Positions 1-6,568 of a stretch of DNA of 18,063 nt are shown piece by piece. The position numbers and the translations under genes were made by a program. Source of the stretch: Chloroflexota bacterium (GTDB taxonomy: Bacteria; Chloroflexota; Limnocylindria; Limnocylindrales; CSP1-4); assembly GCA_021786915.1 (NCBI GenBank), contig JAJYMP010000749.1, positions 1-18,063 on the forward strand, written 5' to 3'. Positions within the stretch are counted from its first letter, which is position 1. Each line of letters begins with the position of its first letter. The notes under the pieces were generated by a model. It did no database searches. It saw nothing but the letters and a program-made list of their open reading frames with translations, and had not been told where the DNA came from.

Positions 1-219
1 GCAGGGCGTCGACCCCCAATGACGCCTCCGGGAGGCGGGTATCTCGGGTGAATCCCCCGCAACGCCCCCGGGGGGCGGTTTGGGCGCTGAAGGTTGCGAA
101 ACGCGGCCTCCGGGGCCCCGGCCGTCGGATAGGCGCCTCCCGGGGGCGATATGGGCCGGGTGGCGACGTGGAGGCAGCCGCCGCAGGGCGTCGGGCGCTG
201 GCCGAAGGTGATCGCTGCG
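1..219. repeat. Non-coding run of short GC-rich palindromes
   Basis: No credible gene lies here; the open frames are Arg/Pro-rich shadows. Three 15-base hairpin sequences share the pattern CGCCYCC-N-GGRGGCG, at 23-37, 63-77 and 134-148 (the last has one G-T wobble pair). Each is followed within a few bases by a T-containing GGG box (TATCTCGGG, GTTTGGG, ATATGGG). A fourth, weaker GGCC/GGCC hairpin sits near 105-120. The stretch lies just downstream of the minus-strand acetyltransferase, so the hairpins could end its transcript. Their repetition suggests a small palindromic repeat family that may continue left of the window. Confidence 0.5.
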
Positions 220-1215
220 TCAGGCCGAACGCTCGAAGACGAGCTTCGTCCGCCGGGGCTCGAAGCCGACGCGCCGATAGAGCGCGAGGGCGCCGGTCAG
301 GTTCTGGGCGTCGACCGTCAGGGCCGCCTCGGTCATGCCGCGCTCAGCGAGCAGGCGCAGGTTCCGGCCGATGAGCGCGGTCGCCAGGCCGCGGCCCCGC
401 CAGGGCCGACGCGTGAAGATCCCCTCGGCGTAGCCGCGGCGCCGGCCGAGCGCGCGGTTCTCGTCCTCGTTGATGAACCCAAGCACGCCGCCCGCCACCT
501 CGTCGCCGTCCCAGGCGACCAGCCAGACGTCAAGCTGGCCGGCGAGCGGGTGATCCACCATGGCCTGGAGGTCGGCGTCGGTCGCCTCATGGAAGCCCCA
601 GTGGTCGCGGAACGCCTCATCTCCGGCACGCAGGATTCGGATGGCCATGTCGGGGGTCGCGGGGCGGACCTCGAGACCCGCGGGGAGCTCCGGTGACGGC
701 GGGTCGGCCAGCGACGGGCGCACCATCGCCACCATGTAGCGGACGACCGCGTAGCCGTCGTGCTCCAACAAGCGACGCGCAGTCGCCGAGTGCTCGGGGA
801 CCGACGTGCGGACGTGCGATCCGCCCGGGGCGGTGCCAAAGCGCCGATCTCCGTGGCGCCGCGCGCTCGCCTGGGCCGCCGCCAGCAGCCGCCGCCCGAT
901 GCCGTGGCCCCGCCAGTCGGGCAGCACCCGGCCGTCATGCCACAGTGTCCGGCCGTCCGGGCCGTCCTGGCCGTCAATCACCCCGAACGCGTAGCCGATG
1001 AGGCGGTTTGCGGCCATCGCCACGTGGACCTGCTCGTCGAGCGCGAGGCCCGGAAACCCTCCGATCCCGACGCGCAACTGCTCCGCGCTCAGAATGGTGT
1101 CGGCGCCGTCGACCTCGCTGGCAGCGGCGAGGACCGCGGCCATTGCCTCGAAATCGTCGTCTCGCGCACCCCGGATCTGCACGACGTCCCGCGTCGTCGC
1201 GATCGTCGTTGCCAT
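220..1215 (-). CDS. Double-GNAT N-acetyltransferase
   Basis: A 331-residue protein with two consecutive GNAT folds, expected to move an acetyl group from acetyl-CoA to an amine; the substrate cannot be told. The N-terminal domain covers about residues 10-165 and has the acetyl-CoA pyrophosphate loop RGHGIG at 102-107. The C-terminal domain covers about 175-331 with a second loop RGRGLA near 271 and the typical C-terminal ALYRRVGFEP motif. Both loops are intact, so both halves may bind CoA, although tandem GNATs often keep only one active half. ATG 1215 is chosen because the domain starts shortly after it. There is no clear Shine-Dalgarno (SD) sequence; a CATCCT box lies 6 nt upstream, and a 10-bp palindrome GGCACGTGCC lies at 1227-1236. 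It follows the MFS gene by 59 nt in the same direction and may be co-transcribed, which would suit a resistance or modification role. Confidence 0.9.
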   Translation of the reverse strand: MATTIATTRDVVQIRGARDDDFEAMAAVLAAASEVDGADTILSAEQLRVGIGGFPGLALDEQVHVAMAANRLIGYAFGVIDGQDGPDGRTLWHDGRVLPDWRGHGIGRRLLAAAQASARRHGDRRFGTAPGGSHVRTSVPEHSATARRLLEHDGYAVVRYMVAMVRPSLADPPSPELPAGLEVRPATPDMAIRILRAGDEAFRDHWGFHEATDADLQAMVDHPLAGQLDVWLVAWDGDEVAGGVLGFINEDENRALGRRRGYAEGIFTRRPWRGRGLATALIGRNLRLLAERGMTEAALTVDAQNLTGALALYRRVGFEPRRTKLVFERSA

Positions 1216-1274
1216 GCACCGAGGATGGCACGTGCCGCTCGAGGCGTCGAGCGACGAGGCGCGCACCGGGTGGC
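1216..1274. promoter_or_regulatory. MFS-GNAT spacer with palindrome and small hairpin
   Basis: The 59-base gap holds a perfect 10-bp palindrome GGCACGTGCC (1227-1236), 11 nt before the acetyltransferase start, and a hairpin CGCTCG-N6-CGAGCG (1236-1253). The palindrome could be an operator and the hairpin a processing or attenuation site between co-transcribed genes. Both readings are inference. Confidence 0.3.
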
Positions 1275-3077
1275 TCAGTCCCCCTCGGGCTCCAGAACAG
1301 CCTCGCCCACCGCGGCCTCGAGCATCGCCTCGGCCACCGGCGCGTGCGGGTGCGCATGCGGCCCGACGCCGGCCCCCACCGCCTCGCCAGAGAGGTCCGG
1401 CTCGGGCCCGTTCCACCACGACGCCGCCGCCGCGCCGAGCGACACGACCGCGCAGGCGCTGAACGCCACCCGCAGCCCGTCGACGAAGGGGCCCGAGAGC
1501 AGCTGCGGGAAGAACGAGGTGTCGAGGATCGCGGTCCGGGTGGCCGCGGGCAGGGCGGCGAGCTGGTCCGGCGGCAGCATCATGCCCATCGGGTTGTAGC
1601 CCAGGAACGCCGCGAACAGCGCCCCGATCGGCGGGATGTGCGACAGCCCGGCGGCCATGGTGGCCGGCACCCCGGCGGCGGTGAGGTGGCTGACGAGCGC
1701 CGCCGGCAGGTTCGCGGACAGGCCCAGCACCACCAGCGTGAAGATCACCGTGAGGCTGAGGCTCTGGCCCACGTTGAGGAACGCGGCACGCATCCCCGAG
1801 GCCACGCCCCGGAACGCGGCCGGCACCGAGTTCATCACCGACGCCGTGTTGGGGGCCGCGAACACGCCCTGCGAGATGCCCAGGAGCAGGAGGAGCGCGG
1901 CGAACACCGGGTAGTCGAAGTTGGCCGGGATCAGCATCATGCCGATGAAGCCCGCCACCGAGAGCAGCATGCCGGCGGTCGCGAACTGTCGGGTGCCGAA
2001 GCGGTCCGAGAGCGCGCCCGACAGCGGCCCCGAGATCAGGAAGCCCGCCGTCATCGGCAGCATGTAGATGCCCGCCCAGAGCGGCGTCTGGTCGAAGGTG
2101 TAGCCGTGCTGCGGGAGCCAGATCCCCTGCAGCCAGACGATCAGGATCAGCTGGAGCCCGCCGCGGGCGATCGAGGACAGCGCGCCCGCGATGTTGCCGG
2201 TCGCGAACCGGCGGGTGCGGAACAGGTCCATGCGGAAGAGCGGGTCGGCCACGCGCAGCTCGACCACGACGAACGCGACCAGCACCAGGACGCCCCCGGC
2301 AACCGAGCCCAGGATCCACGGGTTCGTCCAGCCGGTGGTCGCGTCGCCCGAGGGCTGGAGCGCAAAGGTGAACGCGATCAGCACGGCGGACAGGCCTGCC
2401 GCGAACAGCACGAGGCCCACGAGGTCGAAGCGCTGGTGCCGGCGGATGGTCGCGGTCTCGTGGAGCATCAGGTACGCCCAGATCGCGCCGATCACGCCGA
2501 ACGGCACCGAGACCAGGAAGATGGCCCGCCAGTCCACCTCGGCCAGGACGCCGCCCAGCAGCAGGCCGAGGAACCCGCCGGCGAGGCCCGCGATCTGGTT
2601 CACGCCCATCGCGAAGCCGCGCTGGTCGGCCGGGAAGGCGTCGGTGAGGATCGCCGCGGAGTTGGCCATGAGGAACGCCCCGCCCACCGCCTGGACCATG
2701 CGCGCGCCGATGAGCCAGAGCACCGCGCCATTGCCGCTGCCGGGCACGAGGTAGCTGGCGATCGACGCGACGGCGAACACGGCGAACCCGGCGTTGTACA
2801 GCCGGACCCGGCCGTACATGTCGGAGATCCGGCCCGCGGGCACGAGCATCACCGCGAGCACCAGCGTGTAGCCGACCAGGAGCCACAGCAGGTAGTCGGT
2901 CTCGCCCGGCGCGAGCGGGTTGATGCCGATGCCGCGGAAGATCGCCGGCAGCGCGATGAGCACCGTGCTCGCGTTGAGCGCGGCCATGAGGATGCCCAGC
3001 GTCGTGTTCGAGAGCGCGATCCAGCGATAGTCGATGTGGGCGGCGCGGCGCTGCGGGCGGGGCTGGGCGGGGGTCAC
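1275..3077 (-). CDS. DHA2-family MFS drug/metabolite exporter (14 TM)
   Basis: A 600-residue inner-membrane permease of the Major Facilitator Superfamily, EmrB/QacA (DHA2) type, normally a proton-driven efflux pump for drugs or toxic metabolites. It has about fourteen hydrophobic segments. The motif-A loop (GRISDMYGRVRLY) follows the second helix near residue 85, and the antiporter motif-C-like Gly-rich helix GGFLGLLLGG is near 165, followed by WRAIFLVSVPFG. The C-terminal tail after the last helix is polar, with a His/Pro/acidic stretch. The start is GTG 3077: it has GAGGAG 8 nt upstream (3086-3091) and overlaps the MarR stop as GTGA, indicating translational coupling. A MarR gene directly upstream strongly suggests ligand-induced efflux. 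The substrate is unknown. Confidence 0.93.
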   Translation of the reverse strand: MTPAQPRPQRRAAHIDYRWIALSNTTLGILMAALNASTVLIALPAIFRGIGINPLAPGETDYLLWLLVGYTLVLAVMLVPAGRISDMYGRVRLYNAGFAVFAVASIASYLVPGSGNGAVLWLIGARMVQAVGGAFLMANSAAILTDAFPADQRGFAMGVNQIAGLAGGFLGLLLGGVLAEVDWRAIFLVSVPFGVIGAIWAYLMLHETATIRRHQRFDLVGLVLFAAGLSAVLIAFTFALQPSGDATTGWTNPWILGSVAGGVLVLVAFVVVELRVADPLFRMDLFRTRRFATGNIAGALSSIARGGLQLILIVWLQGIWLPQHGYTFDQTPLWAGIYMLPMTAGFLISGPLSGALSDRFGTRQFATAGMLLSVAGFIGMMLIPANFDYPVFAALLLLLGISQGVFAAPNTASVMNSVPAAFRGVASGMRAAFLNVGQSLSLTVIFTLVVLGLSANLPAALVSHLTAAGVPATMAAGLSHIPPIGALFAAFLGYNPMGMMLPPDQLAALPAATRTAILDTSFFPQLLSGPFVDGLRVAFSACAVVSLGAAAASWWNGPEPDLSGEAVGAGVGPHAHPHAPVAEAMLEAAVGEAVLEPEGD

Positions 3078-3523
3078 GCGGGGATCTCCTCGGTCGGGGC
3101 GGTGATGCGGTCGAGCAGGTCGGCGAAGGCGGCGCGCTCTCGCTCGTCGAGGCTGAGCAGGCGGCGGACGAGGTCGCTCTGGCGAACCATGTCGAAGCTC
3201 TCGAGGGCCTCGAGGCCCGCGTTCGAGAGGCTCACGAGCGTCACCCTCCGGTCCTGCCGGTCGGCGGAGCGCTCCACCAGCCCGGCCCGCTCGAGGCGGT
3301 CAACGAGGTTCGTCGCCGACGATCGGCGCAGGCCCAGCTCGGCGCCGAGGTGGCTCACCGCGACGGAGCCCGTCAGCTCCAGCACGCGCAGGGCGTGGAG
3401 GTCGGCGAGGGCGATGCCGTGGCGGGCCGCGATCTCGCGCTGCAGCGGCTCCACGAGCGCGGCGGCGCGGAAGAACGCCGCGAACATGCGCCGGGTGGTG
3501 GGGTCGGCGTGAGGTGCTCCCAT
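3074..3523 (-). CDS. MarR-family transcriptional regulator
   Basis: A 149-residue winged-helix regulator. The core segment has the MarR recognition helix and wing: LGAELGLRRSSATNLVDRLE at about residues 70-90, then the wing motif SADRQDRRVTLVSLS at about 95-110, with flanking helices for dimerisation. MarR proteins usually repress a neighbouring efflux gene and release DNA on binding a phenolic or other small ligand; here the neighbour is the MFS pump whose start overlaps this stop. ATG 3523 is preferred over the much longer open frame because residues before it are low-quality, and because a -10 box TACTAT (3531-3536) lies 7 nt upstream, as at two other genes here. That implies a leaderless mRNA. 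A 9-bp inverted repeat spans this start and the -10 box, fitting autorepression. Confidence 0.92.
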   Translation of the reverse strand: MGAPHADPTTRRMFAAFFRAAALVEPLQREIAARHGIALADLHALRVLELTGSVAVSHLGAELGLRRSSATNLVDRLERAGLVERSADRQDRRVTLVSLSNAGLEALESFDMVRQSDLVRRLLSLDERERAAFADLLDRITAPTEEIPA

Positions 3524-3551
3524 GACGTGGATAGTACGACGAATGGGAGCA
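3515..3551 (-). promoter_or_regulatory. Leaderless marR promoter inside a 9-bp inverted repeat (candidate MarR operator)
   Basis: On the minus strand TACTAT (3531-3536) is followed by 7 nt and then the ATG (3523-3521), the spacing of a leaderless start. Perfect inverted arms TGCTCCCAT (3515-3523) and ATGGGAGCA (3543-3551), 19 bp apart, bracket the -10 box; the first arm contains the start codon. No good -35 hexamer is seen. A MarR dimer or pair of dimers binding here would block the promoter. Confidence 0.5.
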
Positions 3552-3955
3552 TCTCGCCGCCAGACACGAAGCGAGGCCCGATGGTCGCTGACCGGGGGCC
3601 TCGTTCGCGGAGGAGAGAGGAGGTGTCCGCAATGATGCACAGCCGTTTCTTGCGATCGCATGACAGCGAAACGGCCCCATGTGGCCACTTTGCTTCCGTG
3701 CGCGGCCGCCGGCACGCGCCCCCCTGGCGTTGTGCGCACAGTCCGGACATTCCGCGGCCATTGGCGCGCGAGACACCGCACCCGGGACGACCCTCGGCCG
3801 CTGAGCCGTGCAGCCCCGGCCTGCCGGGTGCTCCCGGCCTCGCTGGAGGCTCAGCTGCCGCTCCTTGGCACCTTCGGGGCCTCTCCGAAGCGCGGGATGC
3901 TCCTCGTCTTGTTCGGAAGGAGCGGAATCTGGCCCCTCGCGGCCGCCCCGAGCTA
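3552..3955. other. Gene-free stretch with dense hairpins (candidate structured RNA leader)
   Basis: No frame here looks like a real protein. A strong two-part hairpin CGAGGCCC/GGGCCTCG with inner GGTC/GACC lies at 3572-3603. Further left on the minus strand's 5' side are nested stems. An imperfect 12-pair arm joins 3795-3807 to 3848-3860 (core GCTGAGCC/GGCTCAGC). A perfect 9-bp stem CCGCTCCTT/AAGGAGCGG joins 3858-3866 to 3917-3925. CTTCGG/CCGAAG (3872-3877/3885-3890) lies inside the latter. GCCGGG (3823-3828) can pair either with 3815-3820 or with 3833-3838. Overlapping, mutually exclusive stems followed by a terminator-like hairpin before marR resemble a cis-regulatory leader. I could not match it to a known riboswitch class. 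Confidence 0.4.
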
Positions 3956-4891
3956 CTAAGACACCGCAGCAGCCCGCAGGAACGCCGGCAGCGGTACGCG
4001 TCCCTGGCTGATCGCCACCCCGAGCAGCACCACCGCCCCGCCCACCGGCTCGTGCCAGTTGAGCGGCTCGCCGAGGAGCAGCGCCCCCGCGGCGACCGAG
4101 ACCAGCGGCGTCACGTAGGTCACCGAGCTCGCGACCGTGCCGCCGGCGACGCCGACGATGTGCGTGTTCAGGACATACGCGACACCCGAGCCCAGCCCGC
4201 CCAGCGCCAGTATCCCGAGCACCGTCGCGGCCGACGGCGGGCCCGTCACGATGGGGCTGCCGAGCACCCACTCGACGACGACCACCGGCACCAGGAACAG
4301 GGCCGCCAGGGTGACCTGCCCGGCCGCGATCGCGATGGGCCCGTCGCCCGTTCCCACCAGGTGGCGCCGCGTCAGCGGGAACGCCAGGCCGTAGCAGGTG
4401 ATCGCGGCGATACAGGCGAGCACCCCCAGCAGCTCGCCGCCGCCGAGGCCCTCCCACACGCCCACCACGACGAGCACGCCGACGAAGCCGATGGCGAGGC
4501 CGACGATCCGCTGGCGGGTGGGCCGCTCCTCCGGGAAGGCCGCCAGCACGACGACGAGCGTCGCGAGCGGGGTGCAGGCGTTGATGATGCCGGCCAGGAT
4601 CGAGGAGACCTGCGTCTCGCCCCAGGCGAACAGCGTGAACGGGATGGAGCAGAACAGCAGCCCGACGATCGCGAGGTAGCCCCAGGTCCGGCGCCGGCGC
4701 GGCAGGCGCGTCCCCGTCAAGCGGACGATCGCCAGCAGCGTGACCGAGCCGATGGCGAGGCGCACGAACGCCACGCCCACGGGTGTCAGCGCCTCGAGGC
4801 CGAGCTTGATGAACAGGAACGAGCAGCCCCAGATGGCGCCGAGGGAGAAGAACAGCCAGGGCCAGGGGGTGGAACGCACGGTTCGCAGCAT
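3956..4891 (-). CDS. EamA/DMT-family permease
   Basis: A 311-residue inner-membrane protein with ten predicted helices in two repeated EamA units (about 10-145 and 155-300), the drug/metabolite transporter layout of RhaT, YdcZ and RarD relatives. The hallmarks are visible: WGCSFLFIKLGLEALTPV in helix 1 and its loop (the family's start of repeat one), the Arg in FVRLAIGS, and the closing ALLLGEPLNWHEPVGGAVVLLGV. Members usually export amino acids or other metabolites; the substrate cannot be inferred. ATG 4891 begins just before helix 1. There is no SD; a TAGGGT box lies 10 nt upstream (4902-4907) and a palindrome GGTTAACC at 4897-4904, so a near-leaderless start is possible. The gene stands alone between two non-coding stretches. 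Confidence 0.9.
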   Translation of the reverse strand: MLRTVRSTPWPWLFFSLGAIWGCSFLFIKLGLEALTPVGVAFVRLAIGSVTLLAIVRLTGTRLPRRRRTWGYLAIVGLLFCSIPFTLFAWGETQVSSILAGIINACTPLATLVVVLAAFPEERPTRQRIVGLAIGFVGVLVVVGVWEGLGGGELLGVLACIAAITCYGLAFPLTRRHLVGTGDGPIAIAAGQVTLAALFLVPVVVVEWVLGSPIVTGPPSAATVLGILALGGLGSGVAYVLNTHIVGVAGGTVASSVTYVTPLVSVAAGALLLGEPLNWHEPVGGAVVLLGVAISQGRVPLPAFLRAAAVS

Positions 4892-5150
4892 GAGGCGGTT
4901 AACCCTACCGGCGACTTCGCGGTTGCACGGCCGGTTCGTGACCGTGCCCCGTCAGCCTGTCAAGTCACCGCGCCGGGTTGGACTCTCGTGCCATGGATTC
5001 CGCCCAGCACCGTCAGATCTTGGCATGCGATGCGGCGAACCGACTGATTCGCGGCGGGCCCCCGGTCGCCGACGGTCGAAACTTGGCAGCAGAGGCCACA
5101 AATTGGCGCCTGTCACGGGAATCCATGGCCTGAAGGGCCACACCTTGACG
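4892..5150. repeat. Gene-free stretch with a 12-bp inverted repeat (arms 4990-5001 and 5118-5129)
   Basis: No gene is supported here. Perfect 12-bp inverted arms, GCCATGGATTCC and GGAATCCATGGC, enclose 116 bases. No target-site duplication is visible at the edges, so a miniature transposable element is only a possibility; a large RNA hairpin is the alternative. A smaller hairpin GCACGG/CCGTGC lies at 4925-4947, upstream of the permease. Confidence 0.4.
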
Positions 5151-5184
5151 GGTGGCGGCAAGGGCGCAAGCGCGCCGCTCCACC
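5151..5184 (-). terminator. Candidate terminator after the small secreted protein gene
   Basis: An outer stem GGTGG (5151-5155) / CCACC (5180-5184) encloses an inner stem GGCGC (5163-5167) / GCGCC (5172-5176) with a 4-base loop. It begins a few bases past the minus-strand stop at 5188. There is no U-tract, so this is a weak call. Confidence 0.35.
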
Positions 5185-5187
5185 GCC

Positions 5188-5537
5188 TCAGCGGCCCTCG
5201 CAGTCCACCCAGAACACCGTCGCCTGACCAGTGTTGCCGCTCCACACGACCGCCCCGGTGAAGCGGACGCCTGCCGCGCTGCTCAGCGGTGTGAGGCACG
5301 CCGGCCTGCCGTCCGTGTGCTCCGAGCCTGCGGCATCGCGCCAGACGACCGATGACACGATGCCGTAGGCGGTGCCGCCCGACCAGAGGGTGGCGACCTG
5401 CTGGCCGACGTGGCCGTCGCCGGTCATCGTGGCGGGGCGGACGCCGGCCACGCCCGCTGAACCGACCGCCAGGCCGGACAGGAAGGCCAAGACCGCGACG
5501 GCCAGCGGTGCGGCACGGTGACCAGCCGCTTGCGCAT
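5188..5537 (-). pseudogene. Small secreted protein with apparent frameshift in its signal peptide
   Basis: The frame ending at 5188 encodes about 100 residues from a TTG at 5490, beginning inside a hydrophobic segment (MAFLSGLAVGSAGVAGV, preceded in frame by PLAVAV). This reads as the core of an export signal lacking its basic N-terminus. The basic start is one frame over: ATG 5537 gives MRKRLVTVPHR and then nonsense. A one-base loss between 5521 and 5510 or so would join them into a normal signal peptide. The mature part (about 80 residues) has two cysteines, several Trp/Gly-Thr patches and ends DCEGR; I do not recognise the family. Either the gene is disrupted, the sequence has an error here, or the TTG start makes a shortened protein. 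It lies alone downstream of tetR in the same direction. Confidence 0.5.
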
Positions 5538-5594
5538 CTCAACCCCATGCTGGCCTCGCGTCGGGCGCCGAGCACGGGAGTTCGTTCTGCCACT

Positions 5595-5652
5595 GGGCGT
5601 GTCAGGGAACCCAGCGTCCCGGGTCACCACCCGGGGGGCGTGTCCAGGAACC
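5595..5652. repeat. Direct repeats flanking a strong hairpin (possible tetR terminator)
   Basis: Two near-identical words, GGGCGTGTCAGGGAACC (5595-5611) and GGGCGTGTCCAGGAACC (5636-5652), flank a perfect hairpin CCCGGGT-CACC-ACCCGGG (5618-5635). It lies about 100 bases past the tetR stop on its transcript side, so it may end that transcript. The flanking direct repeats are unexplained. The rest of 5538-5754 shows nothing gene-like. Confidence 0.45.
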
Positions 5653-5754
5653 GGAGCCCGCATAGCACGCTCGGGGGTAAGGCGGACTCCGGCGGATGGC
5701 GGTCGCCTCGAAGGGCCGGCGCGAGACGGGCCGCTGGCCGGAGCCGAGGGATCG

Positions 5755-6456
5755 CTACTCCGAGGCCGGCTTGGACACCGCGAGCAGCAGCAGCGGCAGC
5801 ACCGAGCGCGCCATCGCGTCGGGGTCCGCTCCCCCGCCTTGGAGCAGCGCCCGCCGCACGCTGCGCTCCACGATGGCGATCGACGCGTCGGCCACGTCGG
5901 ATGCCGACACCAGCAGCTCGCGGTTGCGGAACCGCGTCCCGTACTCGATGAACTCGGCGATGCGGGCGCGGAACCGCTGGTCCGCGTCGCGGAACTCGCC
6001 CGACACCTCGGGCTGCCGGATGGCGTTGATCTCGAGCTCGGTCTGGAGCATCGCAACCTGGCGGTCCACCGGCATCGCCCGCAGGATCCGCTCCACGACC
6101 GGCGCCATGGCGCCCAGCTCCTCGCCGGGAGCGGCGTTGTCGGCCGCGGCGAAGTCGGCCAGGGTGAGGGCGAGGTTCGCGTCCAGGCTGGCGATGACGC
6201 GCGCGTGCTCGCGGGCCACCAGCGAATCGACCAGCTCGGTCTTGTCGGCGAAGTTCGAGTAGAACGCCCCGCGCGTGAAGCCGGCTCGCTCGCAGATGTC
6301 CTCGACGGACGAGCCGATCACGCCGCGCTCGGCGAACACCGCCAGCGCCGCGTCCAGCACGCGCTCTCGCGTGGCCTCGCGGCGCGCCGTGCGGGACGGC
6401 TCCCTGACCTCGGTCACCCGCGTCTCGACCTCGATACGGTGGTGTATTCGATACAT
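5755..6456 (-). CDS. TetR-family transcriptional regulator
   Basis: A 233-residue regulator. The N-terminal TetR DNA-binding domain is clear at about residues 22-75: RERVLDAALAVFAERG leads into the helix-turn-helix GSSVEDICERAGFTRGAFYSNFADKTEL. The rest is an all-helical ligand and dimer domain with no obvious named subfamily. It is divergent from the giant MmpL-YhgE gene, the usual arrangement for a repressor of an exporter, and semi-palindromic sites with GATAC half-sites lie between them and over this start. ATG 6456 is chosen as the nearest ATG before the domain; GTG 6417 (giving MTEVREPSRTARRE) is a realistic alternative, as no strong SD decides it. The longer frame from 6528 would run through the operator and is unlikely. 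Confidence 0.9.
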   Translation of the reverse strand: MYRIHHRIEVETRVTEVREPSRTARREATRERVLDAALAVFAERGVIGSSVEDICERAGFTRGAFYSNFADKTELVDSLVAREHARVIASLDANLALTLADFAAADNAAPGEELGAMAPVVERILRAMPVDRQVAMLQTELEINAIRQPEVSGEFRDADQRFRARIAEFIEYGTRFRNRELLVSASDVADASIAIVERSVRRALLQGGGADPDAMARSVLPLLLLAVSKPASE

Positions 6457-6484
6457 TGACGCATCGGATACGCATTCGTATCCT
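6432..6484 (+). promoter_or_regulatory. Promoter of the MmpL-YhgE gene overlapping a TetR operator
   Basis: On the plus strand TTGACG (6456-6461), a 17-base spacer and TATCCT (6479-6484) form a near-consensus sigma-70-type promoter, with transcription expected near 6491 and a leader of about 78 nt. A perfect inverted repeat GGATACG-CATT-CGTATCC (6466-6483) covers the spacer and -10. Further GATAC/GTAT half-sites occur at 6432-6437, 6444-6450 and 6449-6454. The same segment holds the tetR start, so one bound TetR could control both directions. Confidence 0.7.
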
Positions 6485-6568
6485 ACCCGAGCGGCCACCC
6501 GCGCCGCAACCCCGCCGATTCCCATCACCGCAGGTCGGCGTGTCAGGCACCGACCGTGGAGGCAGATC

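Noticed and set aside
220..2886. 888-residue minus-strand open frame
   Set aside because: Only its last 331 codons (from 1215) are real acetyltransferase; the earlier part is an Arg/Pro/Gly-rich shadow of the MFS gene in another frame.
1008..3512. 834-residue plus-strand open frame opposite the GNAT, MFS and MarR genes
   Set aside because: Its composition (Arg, His, Glu, Gln) is that of an antisense shadow in high-GC DNA; the opposite strand encodes clear protein families.
3860..3930. Glycine riboswitch reading of the minus strand
   Set aside because: GGAGAG and CCGAAGG are present, but the required CTCAGGCAAAAGGAC-type core is absent and the stems do not fit.
3660..3959. Possible 99-residue plus-strand protein
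   Set aside because: No ribosome binding site or domain is seen, and it coincides with the dense inverted repeats, which better explain the sequence as RNA structure.
5424..6056. 210-residue minus-strand frame that ends in the MRKRLV segment
   Set aside because: Most of it is an out-of-frame shadow of tetR; only the short MRKRLV start has meaning, as the separated signal-peptide end.
6275..6568. Upstream extension of the exporter gene to 6275
   Set aside because: It would start inside tetR and run through the promoter; GTG 6569 has a proper ribosome binding site and precedes the first helix.
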